A stretch of DNA of 64,000 nucleotides, from contig NZ_FIZY01000009.1 in NCBI RefSeq assembly GCF_900060185.1, positions 62,001-126,000 of the forward strand, written 5' to 3'. Source of the DNA: Grimontia marina. Lineage in GTDB: Bacteria; Pseudomonadota; Gammaproteobacteria; Enterobacterales; Vibrionaceae. Position 1 is the first letter of the stretch, and each line of letters opens with the position of its first letter. Positions 37,793-46,487 of the stretch are shown piece after piece. The notes below the pieces were generated by a model. It was not told the DNA's origin. It saw only the letters and a program-made list of their open reading frames with translations, and ran no database searches. The position numbers and the translations under genes are program-made.

Positions 37793-38086
37793 ATGTCTGT
37801 ACTTAATTTTTCTTATGCCACCATCAAAGATGCCGAGAAATTCGGCGAGTATGTGTTAGCGGCCAAAGTGCTGCTCGACCAAGCTGGTGTGGAAGTGGTG
37901 GTTCGAGGAAATTGCGTGGGGGCTTTCCGGGGTGACAAAGCGGAAGAGCATGTCACCGCCGTTTTTCGCTATCGGGATGTTGAAGCTGTCGAACGTTTTT
38001 ACGCTTCTCCGGCGTATCTTGAATTGGTGCCACTTCGTGATGAAGCCTGTGAGATGACGATAGTCCTTTACGACGAGCAGGTATGA
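37793..38086 (+). CDS. DUF1330-like small ferredoxin-fold protein
   Basis: A 97-aa protein of dimeric alpha-beta-barrel type. It matches the DUF1330 pattern: F-Y at the start, EVVVRG mid-protein, FRYRDVEAVERFYASPAYLELVPLR, and a C-terminal MTIVLYDE. The function is unknown. The ATG is 6 bases after AGGGAG and 14 bases beyond the exporter stop, so it probably shares its transcript. Its 3' end overlaps the end of the convergent TIGR02444 gene by 19 bases. Confidence 0.8.
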   Translation: MSVLNFSYATIKDAEKFGEYVLAAKVLLDQAGVEVVVRGNCVGAFRGDKAEEHVTAVFRYRDVEAVERFYASPAYLELVPLRDEACEMTIVLYDEQV

Positions 38087-38586
38087 AGTCCTTTCATCAA
38101 CGCGGGATAAAGGTAATGTGCATCCCCATCTAACTGCGAGCAGTACATCTCCAGAGAGGAAGAGGCGTTTTCTTCCCAAACTTGCTGGTTTATACAGGTG
38201 AGCAATTCCTGCTGCTGGAACTTCTCTAATGTCAGCTCATAGTTAAGCATTTTCTGGTAAGCCCCCCGTGAGAGCTGCGGTTTGAGATCGCGCCGCATCA
38301 AGCGATAGCGCGTGAGCAGGGTTTCTGACTGAACCAATGATTGGCGAAGTTGAGCGAGTGATGAGGCCGAAAGGGAAAACCCGGCGTCTTCCAACCAGGC
38401 TAATAGCAGCGCGAGATTCACATTGCCTTTGAACTGATCCTGAAGTTTAAGGCAGGCGTGTTTGACCTCTTGCTGTCCGTAATGATGCAGACAAAATTGC
38501 CACAGCCCATCAGCTGTGGCTTGCTGTTTTAGCGGCCTTGGAACTCCGCTTCCATTTGCTCCAGTTGTTCCTGAAGATCCATCCAT
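38068..38586 (-). CDS. TIGR02444 family protein
   Basis: A protein of up to 172 aa. LWQFCLHHYGQQEVKHACLKLQ and NVNLALLLAWLEDAGF are the hallmarks of the TIGR02444/DUF2390 family, which is usually next to yheS. The function is unknown. The only ATG (38586) lies 58 bases inside the end of yheS. The conserved part begins near 38520 with no in-frame ATG/GTG/TTG, so the overlap seems genuine, but the true start remains uncertain. It is convergent with the DUF1330 gene. Confidence 0.8.
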   Translation of the reverse strand: MDGSSGTTGANGSGVPRPLKQQATADGLWQFCLHHYGQQEVKHACLKLQDQFKGNVNLALLLAWLEDAGFSLSASSLAQLRQSLVQSETLLTRYRLMRRDLKPQLSRGAYQKMLNYELTLEKFQQQELLTCINQQVWEENASSSLEMYCSQLDGDAHYLYPALMKGLHTCSS

Positions 38587-40451
38587 TCCAGTTCGACCTC
38601 TTCGAGCGATGATTTCGCGTCTGCCTGCTGGCGCAGCAATTCGGTAAGTTTCTCTTTGTTGGACGCTTCATAAATAGAAGGTTCCGCCAGTTGAGATTCT
38701 ACTTCAGCAATTGTTGCAGAATACTTTTCGAGTTTTGTATCCAGCGTGTCAATTTTCTTGCGGATAGGCGCAGTCTGCTTGCGAAATTCTGCTTCCAGAC
38801 GTTTTTGTTCTTTACGTGCTGCTTGAGTATTTGCACCTGCGGGTTTGGCGTTTTCTGCCTGTTCCTGACGACGCTCAGAGCGCTGCAATTCATTCAGCCA
38901 CTGATGGTAATCATTCAGGTCGCCATTGAACGGCTCAACCTTACGGTCATGCACCAGATACAGATCGTCAGTGGTTGCACGGAGCAGGTATCTGTCGTGG
39001 CTCACGATAACCATGGCGCCTTCAAACGATTGCAGTGCCATCGTCAGTGCGGCACGCATGTCGAGATCAAGGTGGTTGGTAGGCTCATCGAGCAGCAACA
39101 GGTTCGGTTTTTGCCAGACAATTAATGCCAGCACCAGACGTGCTTTTTCACCGCCAGAGAAAGGCGCAATCACATCCAGCGCTTTATCACCATGGAAGCC
39201 AAAGCTGCCGAGGTAATCGCGAAGCTGTTGCTCTGTCGCTTCCGGTGCCAGACGCATCATGTGCTGGATGGCCGTTTCATCATCACGTAGCGTTTCCAAC
39301 TGATGCTGGGCAAAGTAACCAATCTTCACACCCTGCGAATAACGCAGCTCACCAGCCTGTGCGGGTACTGTGCCGGAAAGCAGTTTGATGAGCGTTGATT
39401 TACCCGCGCCATTACGGCCAAGCAGACCAATTCGGCTGCCCGGAACCAGATTCAGGAAGATTTTTTCCAGAATCATGGTGTCGCCATAGCCCGCGCAAAC
39501 CTCTTCCATCATCAGAATAGGATTAGGCAGGGCAGACGGCTCGCGGAATTCGAAACTGAATGGGTTATCAAATTGTGCCGGCAGCATTTTTTCCATGCGC
39601 TCAAGTGCTTTAATGCGGCTTTGCGCCTGACGGGCTTTACTGGCCTTATAGCGGAAGCGGTCAATGTAAGACTGCATGTGCGCCATTTGCTTTTGCTGCT
39701 TCTGGTACATCGCCTGTTGCAGGATGAGCTTTTCTGCGCGCATGGTTTCGAACGCCGAGTAATTTCCCGTGTATTCGTTCAGCAGGTCATTTTCGATATG
39801 GATGATGCGGTTAACCACGGGGTCAAGGAAATCGCGGTCATGGGAAATGAGTACCAGTGTACCGCGGTAGTTTTGCAGCCACTTCTCCAGCCACATCACG
39901 GCGTCCAAATCCAAGTGGTTGGTCGGTTCGTCGAGCAGCAGTAAGTCTGAGCGACATAGCAGTGCCTGTGCGAGGTTCAGGCGCATACGCCAACCACCGG
40001 AGAACTGGGTGAGGTTCCAGCTCATCTGATCCTGACGAAAGCCAAGACCATCCAGCAGCTCTGCCGCGCGGGCGCGAATGCTGTAGCCGCCGACCGCATC
40101 AATTTTGTCATGAAGGGTGGCGACCTTGTGGCCGTCATCTGCTTCTTCAGCAGCACGAAGGGCCTGCTCCAGCGCGCGGTATTCGCGGTCCCCGTCAATC
40201 ACATATTCAATCGCTTCACGTTCCAGCGCCGGGGTTTCCTGCGCTACCCACGCCATTTGCCAGCCGCTTGGGAAGATACAACTACCCGCATCAAGGGACA
40301 GTTCGCCTTTCAGCAACGCAAACAGGGTCGATTTACCGCAGCCGTTTTTACCGACCAGACCGACTTTGTCGCCCGGGTGGATAGTGGCAGACGCATTGTT
40401 AAGTAGCGGTTTGCCACCACGAAGTAGCTGAATATCAGAAATAGTGATCAT
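38529..40451 (-). CDS. yheS: ABC-F ATPase YheS
   Basis: A 640-aa soluble ABC-F protein with two ATP-binding cassettes and no membrane domain; this class binds the ribosomal E site. Walker A motifs are GLVGKNGCGKST (~33-44) and GLLGRNGAGKST (~344). Signatures are FSGGW and FSGGEKAR; Walker B plus dimer loops read LLLLDEPTNHLDLD twice. The C-terminal coiled coil (~530-635) is charged. Placement beside yheT, kefG and kefB matches E. coli. Confidence 0.95.
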   Translation of the reverse strand: MITISDIQLLRGGKPLLNNASATIHPGDKVGLVGKNGCGKSTLFALLKGELSLDAGSCIFPSGWQMAWVAQETPALEREAIEYVIDGDREYRALEQALRAAEEADDGHKVATLHDKIDAVGGYSIRARAAELLDGLGFRQDQMSWNLTQFSGGWRMRLNLAQALLCRSDLLLLDEPTNHLDLDAVMWLEKWLQNYRGTLVLISHDRDFLDPVVNRIIHIENDLLNEYTGNYSAFETMRAEKLILQQAMYQKQQKQMAHMQSYIDRFRYKASKARQAQSRIKALERMEKMLPAQFDNPFSFEFREPSALPNPILMMEEVCAGYGDTMILEKIFLNLVPGSRIGLLGRNGAGKSTLIKLLSGTVPAQAGELRYSQGVKIGYFAQHQLETLRDDETAIQHMMRLAPEATEQQLRDYLGSFGFHGDKALDVIAPFSGGEKARLVLALIVWQKPNLLLLDEPTNHLDLDMRAALTMALQSFEGAMVIVSHDRYLLRATTDDLYLVHDRKVEPFNGDLNDYHQWLNELQRSERRQEQAENAKPAGANTQAARKEQKRLEAEFRKQTAPIRKKIDTLDTKLEKYSATIAEVESQLAEPSIYEASNKEKLTELLRQQADAKSSLEEVELEWMDLQEQLEQMEAEFQGR

Positions 40452-40721
40452 GACTCTTGGCGGCTCCGGCCGCAGGAATGTGGGGTCGAAAAACTGGCGC
40501 TGTTATATCACACGACGGCGATTTACTTAAGAGAGGCGCAAAAATGGACCACGGCAGAGCGGTGAAATGCGGGACGATTTACCGTATGGTTGAAGGATGA
40601 CGTCAAAGCCGCAGAGTTGGCAGTTTTGTGTCATGATAAAAAGATTATAAAAAATATTATGTTACCTCTTCGCTCTACCACACATTGGGCGTTGGAAAGC
40701 TTAAAAGGATTTTGCTGCCAA

Positions 40722-41285
40722 ATGGGAACCCCGACAACGTCGTTATTTAAATCTAAAGTACTGGTGGTCTTTGCTCACCCAGACCCGTACGAGTCTGTCG
40801 CCAACAAACGGATGATTGAGGCTGCCCGTCAATTTGACCATGTCAAAGTACACGACCTCTATGCAGCCTATCCTGACTTTATTATTGATGTTCACCATGA
40901 ACGTGAGCTTCTTCTAGAACACGATGTGATTGTGTTCCAACACCCACTTCAAATGTATTCCTGTCCTTCGCTTCTAAAAGAGTGGATTGATGTGGTGCTT
41001 GGTAAAGGCTTTGCCCACGGTGGCGGTAATGCGCTGGCTGGCAAGATTTGCCGCTTTGTCATTACCACCGGCGGTGCTGCGGAAGCCTTCAGCCAAACCG
41101 GTTACAACAAATACAGTATGGAAGAGCTGTTGCAGCCGTTTGAGCTGACTGCTCTCCTTTGCCAGATGCGTTGGGTTGATCCGCTGGTACTACACTGGGC
41201 ACGCCGTGTGACGGATGAAGACAGGGAAGCCCACGCTGAACTCTATGCGGACTGGCTCTGTCACCCAGTATCGGAGGTGGTGTAA
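40722..41285 (+). CDS. kefG: KefG, ancillary flavoprotein of the KefB potassium efflux system
   Basis: A 187-aa flavodoxin-like NAD(P)H:quinone oxidoreductase-type protein needed for full KefB activity. Matching blocks: VLVVFAHPDPYESVANKRM, HDLYAAYPDFIIDV, FQHPLQMYSCPSLLKEWIDVVL and TTGG. The start at 40722 (MGTPTTSLFKSK) gives the usual length. The frame is open from 40590, and the AAAGGA site is rather far (13 bases), so the start is not certain. The stop overlaps the kefB ATG by one base. A mini-ORF of 18 codons lies upstream at about 40543. Confidence 0.92.
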   Translation: MGTPTTSLFKSKVLVVFAHPDPYESVANKRMIEAARQFDHVKVHDLYAAYPDFIIDVHHERELLLEHDVIVFQHPLQMYSCPSLLKEWIDVVLGKGFAHGGGNALAGKICRFVITTGGAAEAFSQTGYNKYSMEELLQPFELTALLCQMRWVDPLVLHWARRVTDEDREAHAELYADWLCHPVSEVV

Positions 41286-43084
41286 TGGGGCAAAACTACC
41301 TTCTTGATGCACTAATATTTCTTGCCGCGGCGGTCGTGGCGGTTCCTCTTGCCCAGCGTCTTGGTATTGGCTCTGTGTTGGGATATCTGATCGGCGGCGT
41401 GGTAATTGGTCCCTGGGGGCTTGGCCTGATTACAGACGTAGAAGCGATTCTGCACTTTGCCGAGCTTGGCGTGGTGCTGCTGCTGTTCCTGATTGGCCTT
41501 GAGTTGAATCCAAAGAAGCTGTTGCAGATGCGACGGCCAATCCTTGGCTTGGGTGGCTCTCAGGTCTTTATCAGCACCGTAGTGATTGCTCTTATCGCCT
41601 ATTACTGGGGGGTTGGTCGCGTAGATGCATTGGTTGTGGGGATGGGACTAGCGCTGTCATCCACAGCCATCGCCATGCGTATTATTGAAGAACAGCGCTT
41701 GATGCGCAGCGAAGCAGGGCAATCAGGTTTTGCGGTGCTCTTGTTTCAAGATATCGCTGTGATCCCTATGCTTGCGGTGCTTCCTGCGATGGCAGGTGGA
41801 GCGGGTGGCAGCTGGCTGGATGTGGGTATCATGCTGGGAGCGATATTGGTGCTCTTGGTCGGTGGTCATTACCTGTTGCGTCCTTTGCTACGTTGGGTGG
41901 TGCTCAGCCGCGTGAAAGAGATGTTCACTGTCACGGCTCTGATGCTGGTGATAGGTATTGCCATTGGCATGCAGTCACTCGGGCTTTCTATGGCGCTTGG
42001 TACTTTCCTTGCGGGTGTACTGTTGGCGGAGAGTGAATACCGCCATGAGCTGGAAATTGCTATTGAGCCTTTTAAGGGATTGTTACTCGGTCTTTTCTTC
42101 ATCGCAGTCGGTATGGCGGTAGATCTTGGGTTATTGCTCGAATATCCGCTAGAAATTTTATCTGCGGTCGCAGCCTTGATTGGCGTGAAAGCCGCCATCA
42201 TATATGGGTTGGCCCACGTATTTGGTGGTAGCGAGAAATCCCGCAGTCACGTAGCTTTACTGCTGAGCCAGGGTGGGGAATTTGCCTTTGTATTGTTTAC
42301 TGCAGCGCGAAGTGAAAACCTGCTGACGCCTGAGCTCAATGCGTTCCTGCTGGTGGTAGTGAGCCTGTCTATGATGACAACCCCGATACTGCTGATGCTG
42401 CAATCCAAATGGTTTGCCCGCACCATAAATGCGGATGCCGAAATGCCCGCGGCGGAGCAATTTAATCATGAAGGCGCCCGCGTCATCATCACCGGCTTTG
42501 GTCGTTTTGGTCAGGTGGTGGGTAGATTGCTGTTCGCCAACAAGATCAAACTGACCATACTGGAGCGCGATCCTTCGCAAATCGCCTTGCTGCGTAAGTT
42601 TGGCTACAAGGTGTATTATGGGGATGCAACCCAGCTTGATTTATTGAGGGCCGCAGGGGCGGCAACGGCAGAGGCCATCATCGTTTGCGCGGATTCGCCG
42701 GAAGAAGTGATGGAAATTGTCGAACTTTGTCAGCAACATTTCCCGAATCTGAAGGTGCTCGCACGGGCCCGAAGCCGTGTTGAGGCAAACCAATTACTCG
42801 ATCATGACGTGGTGGGTTTTTCCCGGGAAACTTTTTTAAGTGCGCTTGATTTAGGGAAACAGACATTGATCGCACTGGGCATGCACCCGTATAAAGCCAA
42901 ACGCGCAGAGGCATTTTTCAGAAAACTGGATGAAATGCGATTACACGAAATGCAGCCCCACCACAGTGAAGATTCCATGGCTGCATCACGGACCAAAGAA
43001 GCGCGAGTGGAGCTTGAAGAACTGTTCGACCTCGAAATGAAAGGGGATACCGAGCGGCACCAGAGCTGGAACCGAGATAGCTAA
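41285..43084 (+). CDS. kefB: KefB, glutathione-gated potassium/proton antiporter
   Basis: A 599-aa CPA2 antiporter. The N-terminal ~380 residues form 12-13 membrane helices (LGYLIGGVVIGPWGLGL, LLLFLIGLELNPKKL, LFQDIAVIPML). A RCK/TrkA-N domain follows with the Rossmann motif TGFGRFGQVVGRLL, ending in ERDPSQ and YYGDAT. Glutathione holds it shut and glutathione adducts open it, acidifying the cytoplasm to protect against electrophiles. It overlaps kefG by one base; yheV follows. Confidence 0.95.
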   Translation: MGQNYLLDALIFLAAAVVAVPLAQRLGIGSVLGYLIGGVVIGPWGLGLITDVEAILHFAELGVVLLLFLIGLELNPKKLLQMRRPILGLGGSQVFISTVVIALIAYYWGVGRVDALVVGMGLALSSTAIAMRIIEEQRLMRSEAGQSGFAVLLFQDIAVIPMLAVLPAMAGGAGGSWLDVGIMLGAILVLLVGGHYLLRPLLRWVVLSRVKEMFTVTALMLVIGIAIGMQSLGLSMALGTFLAGVLLAESEYRHELEIAIEPFKGLLLGLFFIAVGMAVDLGLLLEYPLEILSAVAALIGVKAAIIYGLAHVFGGSEKSRSHVALLLSQGGEFAFVLFTAARSENLLTPELNAFLLVVVSLSMMTTPILLMLQSKWFARTINADAEMPAAEQFNHEGARVIITGFGRFGQVVGRLLFANKIKLTILERDPSQIALLRKFGYKVYYGDATQLDLLRAAGAATAEAIIVCADSPEEVMEIVELCQQHFPNLKVLARARSRVEANQLLDHDVVGFSRETFLSALDLGKQTLIALGMHPYKAKRAEAFFRKLDEMRLHEMQPHHSEDSMAASRTKEARVELEELFDLEMKGDTERHQSWNRDS

Positions 43085-43110
43085 CAATAAGAACCAAGGC
43101 AAGGAAGTAC

Positions 43111-43320
43111 ATGGCCAAGAAACGATTTATCGCTGGCGCAACCTGTCCCTCATGCAGTGCAACGGACACAATGCGCTGGTGGCAAGAACACCACGTGGAA
43201 GTGGTGGAGTGCGTGCAGTGCGGTCATACCGACAGGCGCTCACCGATGTCTGCGGAAGAGAAACAGCCTGTTGCGCAGCAGCAGGATGCTCAGGTGATAG
43301 GGATATTTAAACCGCAATAA
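43111..43320 (+). CDS. yheV: YheV family zinc-ribbon-like small protein
   Basis: A 69-aa protein of the DUF2387/YheV family. Two CxxC pairs (CPSC at 12-15 and CVQC near 35) probably bind zinc, and KRFIAGATCP at the N terminus is typical. The function is unknown. It lies between kefB and slyD, as in E. coli. Confidence 0.9.
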   Translation: MAKKRFIAGATCPSCSATDTMRWWQEHHVEVVECVQCGHTDRRSPMSAEEKQPVAQQQDAQVIGIFKPQ

Positions 43321-43418
43321 CGAATCCCATAGTCGAAGTCAGTTTATTTCTGTATTATCGGCGCCGAAATGAGCAGGTGTCGCTGTGTCGACACCCTTGA
43401 ACCGCTTCCGGAGTTAAG

Positions 43419-43994
43419 ATGAAAATCACTAAAGACGTGGTAGTAAGCATTGCTTACCAAGTGAAAAACGAAGACGGCATCGTGGTTGATGAATCAACCA
43501 AAGAAATGCCACTGCAGTACCTGCAAGGTCACAACAACCTGATCGTAGGTCTGGAAAATGCATTGGAAGGCCGCGAAGCTGGCGAATCTTTCGAAGTGAC
43601 TGTTGCGCCGGAAGAAGCGTACGGCGAATACCTGGATGCAATGGTTCAGCGCGTACCTGCTGACGTGTTTCAGGGCGTTGACGAAATCGTTGTTGGTATG
43701 CGCTTCCTGGCGGATACTGACCAGGGTCCAATCCCAGTTGAAGTGACCGATGTTGACGGCGATGAGGTCGTGGTTGACGGTAACCACATGCTGGCTGGCC
43801 AAACCCTGACGTTCAATGTGGAAGTGGTTGAACTGCGTGCGGCGACGGAAGAAGAAATCGCACACGGTCACATCCACCAGTCTGGCGGCTGCTGCGGTGG
43901 TCACGACCATGACGACGAAGGCGGTTGCTGTGGCGGCGAAGATAAAGGCGACGACCACGAATGTTGTGGCGGTGGTGGCTGCGGCTCTCACTAA
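43419..43994 (+). CDS. slyD: SlyD, FKBP-type peptidyl-prolyl isomerase and metallochaperone
   Basis: A 191-aa cytoplasmic prolyl isomerase and chaperone that also carries nickel. The FKBP domain is split by the insert-in-flap chaperone domain (FKBP core MKITKDVVVSIAYQVKNEDG, flap region about 70-120). The C-terminal ~45 residues are rich in His, Cys and Asp (GGCCGGHDHDDEGGCCGGED), the metal-binding tail. The order yheV-slyD matches E. coli. A good terminator follows. Confidence 0.96.
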   Translation: MKITKDVVVSIAYQVKNEDGIVVDESTKEMPLQYLQGHNNLIVGLENALEGREAGESFEVTVAPEEAYGEYLDAMVQRVPADVFQGVDEIVVGMRFLADTDQGPIPVEVTDVDGDEVVVDGNHMLAGQTLTFNVEVVELRAATEEEIAHGHIHQSGGCCGGHDHDDEGGCCGGEDKGDDHECCGGGGCGSH

Positions 43995-44035
43995 GCCTTA
44001 GGCTGCAGCTGTTCCTAGCTGAAAAGCCTTAAAAG

Positions 44036-44070
44036 AAAGCGCTAATCGATCAGTCGGTTGGCGCTTTTTT
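44036..44070 (+). terminator. Terminator of slyD
   Basis: A 14-bp stem (AAAGCGCTAATCGA with TCGGTTGGCGCTTT, two G:U pairs) has a 4-base TCAG loop and ends in six Ts, about 40 bases after the slyD stop. Confidence 0.88.
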
Positions 44071-44129
44071 ATTGTGCAATTTCATATTAATCTCATCGGA
44101 TATCCACTCTCACTTCGAAAGGAATCATC

Positions 44130-45092
44130 ATGACCCGCCCCTTTTCTATCGCCATACACGGTGGTGCTGGCACCATTGAACGCCGTCTGATGACGCCCGA
44201 GCTGGAAGCTGCTTATCGTAAAGCACTGGCGCAGTCAGTATTGGCTGGACATGCTTTGTTGGAGCGAGGTGGATCGGCGGTTGATGCGACAGTCGCCGCT
44301 GTGACTGTGATGGAAGACAGCGAGCTTTTCAATGCAGGCAAAGGGTCGGTGCTTACCCATGAAGAAACCGTTGAGATGGACGCTTCGGTCATGGATGGCA
44401 GAAACCTTGAAGCCGGCGCGGTAACCCTGATTCGCCATATCAAAAACCCGGTACAACTTGCCCGTGATGTGATGCAAAAAAGCCCCCATGCAATGTTGGC
44501 AGGCGAGGGCGCCGAGTCCTTTGCATTCAAAGAGTGTGGCTACGAGTACGTCGAGCAGGATTACTTTTTCACGGATCGTCGCTACAAAGAATTGAAAGCG
44601 ATGAAAAAAACCGGCGGCGTTGCACTGTCAGAAGCCCGCTATCCAGATGAAAAGAAACACGGCACAGTCGGAGCAGTGGCGCTCGACCAAGAAGGTAATC
44701 TGGCTGCTGCAACCAGCACGGGCGGACTCACCAACAAGCGCTGGGGCAGAGTCGGTGATACCCCAATCATCGGTGGGGGGAATTATGCCCGTAACGGCAA
44801 TGTGGCGGTTTCTGCAACCGGTATGGGCGAGCTTCTGATGCGCTGCACGGTTGCAGGCGATATTGCGGGACGCATGCAATACGGTAAGGCATCCATAGAG
44901 CAAGCCTGCCGCGATGTGATTTATGGTGATTTCCTGAGCCTTGGCGGAGAAGGCGGAGTCATTGCCATTGATGCTGACGGACAGGTGAATTTCGAATTGA
45001 ATTGTCCGGGCATGTACCGCGCGACGGTGAACGAGAAAGGAGAAGCGTTGGTGGCTATTTTTGCGGATGAAACCCTATCGACTGTCGAATAA
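44130..45092 (+). CDS. iaaA: Isoaspartyl peptidase / plant-type L-asparaginase
   Basis: A 320-aa Ntn-hydrolase that autoprocesses into two subunits and cleaves isoaspartyl dipeptides and asparagine. The N-terminal IAIHGGAGTI and FNAGKGSVLTHEETVEMDASVMDG are conserved. The autocleavage site and nucleophile are HGTVGAVALD with Thr179, and TSTGGLTNKRWGRVGD and ATGMGE line the active site. GAAAGGA precedes the ATG. This gene is not in the E. coli slyD-slyX interval, so it is a lineage-specific insertion with its own terminator. Confidence 0.93.
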   Translation: MTRPFSIAIHGGAGTIERRLMTPELEAAYRKALAQSVLAGHALLERGGSAVDATVAAVTVMEDSELFNAGKGSVLTHEETVEMDASVMDGRNLEAGAVTLIRHIKNPVQLARDVMQKSPHAMLAGEGAESFAFKECGYEYVEQDYFFTDRRYKELKAMKKTGGVALSEARYPDEKKHGTVGAVALDQEGNLAAATSTGGLTNKRWGRVGDTPIIGGGNYARNGNVAVSATGMGELLMRCTVAGDIAGRMQYGKASIEQACRDVIYGDFLSLGGEGGVIAIDADGQVNFELNCPGMYRATVNEKGEALVAIFADETLSTVE

Positions 45093-45103
45093 GCGGTAAT
45101 TGA

Positions 45104-45139
45104 AAAACAAAAGGCCAGCAGATACTGGCCTTTTGTTTT
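45104..45139. terminator. Bidirectional terminator between iaaA and slyX
   Basis: A 15-bp perfect stem (AAAACAAAAGGCCAG with its complement) closes a 6-base loop, with T/A-rich flanks, and sits between two convergent genes. Confidence 0.92.
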
Positions 45140-45148
45140 CTGAGGTGT

Positions 45149-45373
45149 TTAATAATGCGGTGGTGGTGTCTCTTCCGACATGCTGGCAATGTTTGCCGGC
45201 TCCATCGCTTTCAGCTTGGTTACCAAAAAGGTTATTTGCGTTGCCATCTTGTCGATGGTTTTTTGCTGCTGGGTGATCGCATCATTCAGCTCTTCAATCG
45301 TGTGTTCCTGAAAAGCCTGTTTGATCTCCAGATCGTCAATTTGTTTCTGCAGACGCAGTTCTGTCTCGGTCAT
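45149..45373 (-). CDS. slyX: SlyX, small coiled-coil protein
   Basis: A 74-aa protein whose first ~55 residues form a heptad-rich coiled coil (IDDLEIKQAFQEHTIEELND...), ending in the conserved proline-rich ETPPPHY. This matches SlyX, whose function is unknown. It is the second gene of a minus-strand pair, 14 bases after the WD40 lipoprotein. In E. coli slyX also lies next to slyD and fkpA. Confidence 0.93.
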   Translation of the reverse strand: MTETELRLQKQIDDLEIKQAFQEHTIEELNDAITQQQKTIDKMATQITFLVTKLKAMEPANIASMSEETPPPHY

Positions 45374-45387
45374 TTTGGTATCTCAAG

Positions 45388-46365
45388 TTACTCTGCTATC
45401 CACGCCTGAGCGATACCGGCGGAAGTGCCGGAAATCACGCGACCAGTTGGATCGATGGCGACATCATACACGACTGCACTGGGTGGACGCGTATTTTGTT
45501 GCTCTTCCGCCAACCAGCGACCCAGATTGTCCCCGCTTTCTACATCCCAAAACTCTACCCGTCGTCCCGGCGTGCCGGTCACCAGTTTGGTGCCATCATC
45601 TGAAAAACGGGCGGTTGAGAAATTGGGGTGGCGGTGGAACATATTGAGCTCGGTTTTCGGCTCGCCCGTCGATAAATCCCAGATAATGGCGGTGTCATCA
45701 CCATCTGCAGAGAAAGCGAATTTACCGGTGCGGTGCAACTCTACGCGGGTAATACGATGCTCATGAGGAAACTCATTGAGGATTTGTCCGGTTTCTGTGC
45801 TCCAGAAAAAGGCATTGTGATCATTACCGCCTGACAAGGCGAATTTTCCATTGGGCGCGAGCGACACACTGTTCACTTTATCTTGGTGGGCAAGGAACTC
45901 TAGGCGTCTTCCAGTGCCTAAGTCCACGAAAAGGGCTTTGCCATTCGAAAGGGCAAGCAGGACTTTTTCGCCGTTATTGCTGATATCAACGTCGCGGATG
46001 ACGCCGTCAGAAATCGACCACAGACCTTCGGCTTGTCCCCATGCCAAATCCCATACTGCAAAGTTTTGTGAGGTGGCAGTAATGGCATAGCGGTTGTTGT
46101 CAGAGATTTGGCTGACGAGCACGGTATTTTTGTCCGGGTCCTGATCGCCGAATTCGGCCAGCTTCTTGTTCTGCACTAGATCCCATAAATCAATGCCGTG
46201 GGACGTGGATGCAATGAGTGCGAACCGGCCGTCCCGGCTAAGGCTGAAACTGGTGACACCGTCCGGATCCAGCGTCCAGCGCTGGGCTTCATGGGTAGAG
46301 TGAAAGCAGCCGGAAAGTGCTATCAGTGTCAGAAATAAGCAAATTGTGCGGACGAATTGTCGCAT
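45388..46365 (-). CDS. WD40-repeat lipoprotein
   Basis: A 325-aa protein with a signal peptide ending in a lipobox (IALSGC, Cys20). About six or seven WD40-type repeats form a beta-propeller, visible as repeated GxFALSGGND...FWSTETGQ and IWDLSTGEP units. It is probably anchored on the periplasmic side of a membrane as an interaction scaffold. No partner is evident. It is not present in the corresponding E. coli interval, is divergent from fkpA and precedes slyX. Confidence 0.88.
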   Translation of the reverse strand: MRQFVRTICLFLTLIALSGCFHSTHEAQRWTLDPDGVTSFSLSRDGRFALIASTSHGIDLWDLVQNKKLAEFGDQDPDKNTVLVSQISDNNRYAITATSQNFAVWDLAWGQAEGLWSISDGVIRDVDISNNGEKVLLALSNGKALFVDLGTGRRLEFLAHQDKVNSVSLAPNGKFALSGGNDHNAFFWSTETGQILNEFPHEHRITRVELHRTGKFAFSADGDDTAIIWDLSTGEPKTELNMFHRHPNFSTARFSDDGTKLVTGTPGRRVEFWDVESGDNLGRWLAEEQQNTRPPSAVVYDVAIDPTGRVISGTSAGIAQAWIAE

Positions 46366-46487
46366 TGCCCTTGTGTTCCTTATCTTGGACCCCTATAACG
46401 TCGAGTATATTGATCGTTTCGGGCTTTCGCATCGTTATCGCGTAAGCGAATAAAAGAAATGTGGGTTTTATACCAACGGAGTCACTA

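Noticed and set aside
40543-40599. 18-codon mini-ORF upstream of kefG
   Set aside because: Has a GAGAGG-like site but is too short and featureless to support as a leader peptide.
43494-43991. Minus-strand frame opposite slyD with repetitive Ala/Thr/Val composition
   Set aside because: Produced by the reverse complement of the His/Cys/Gly-rich SlyD tail.
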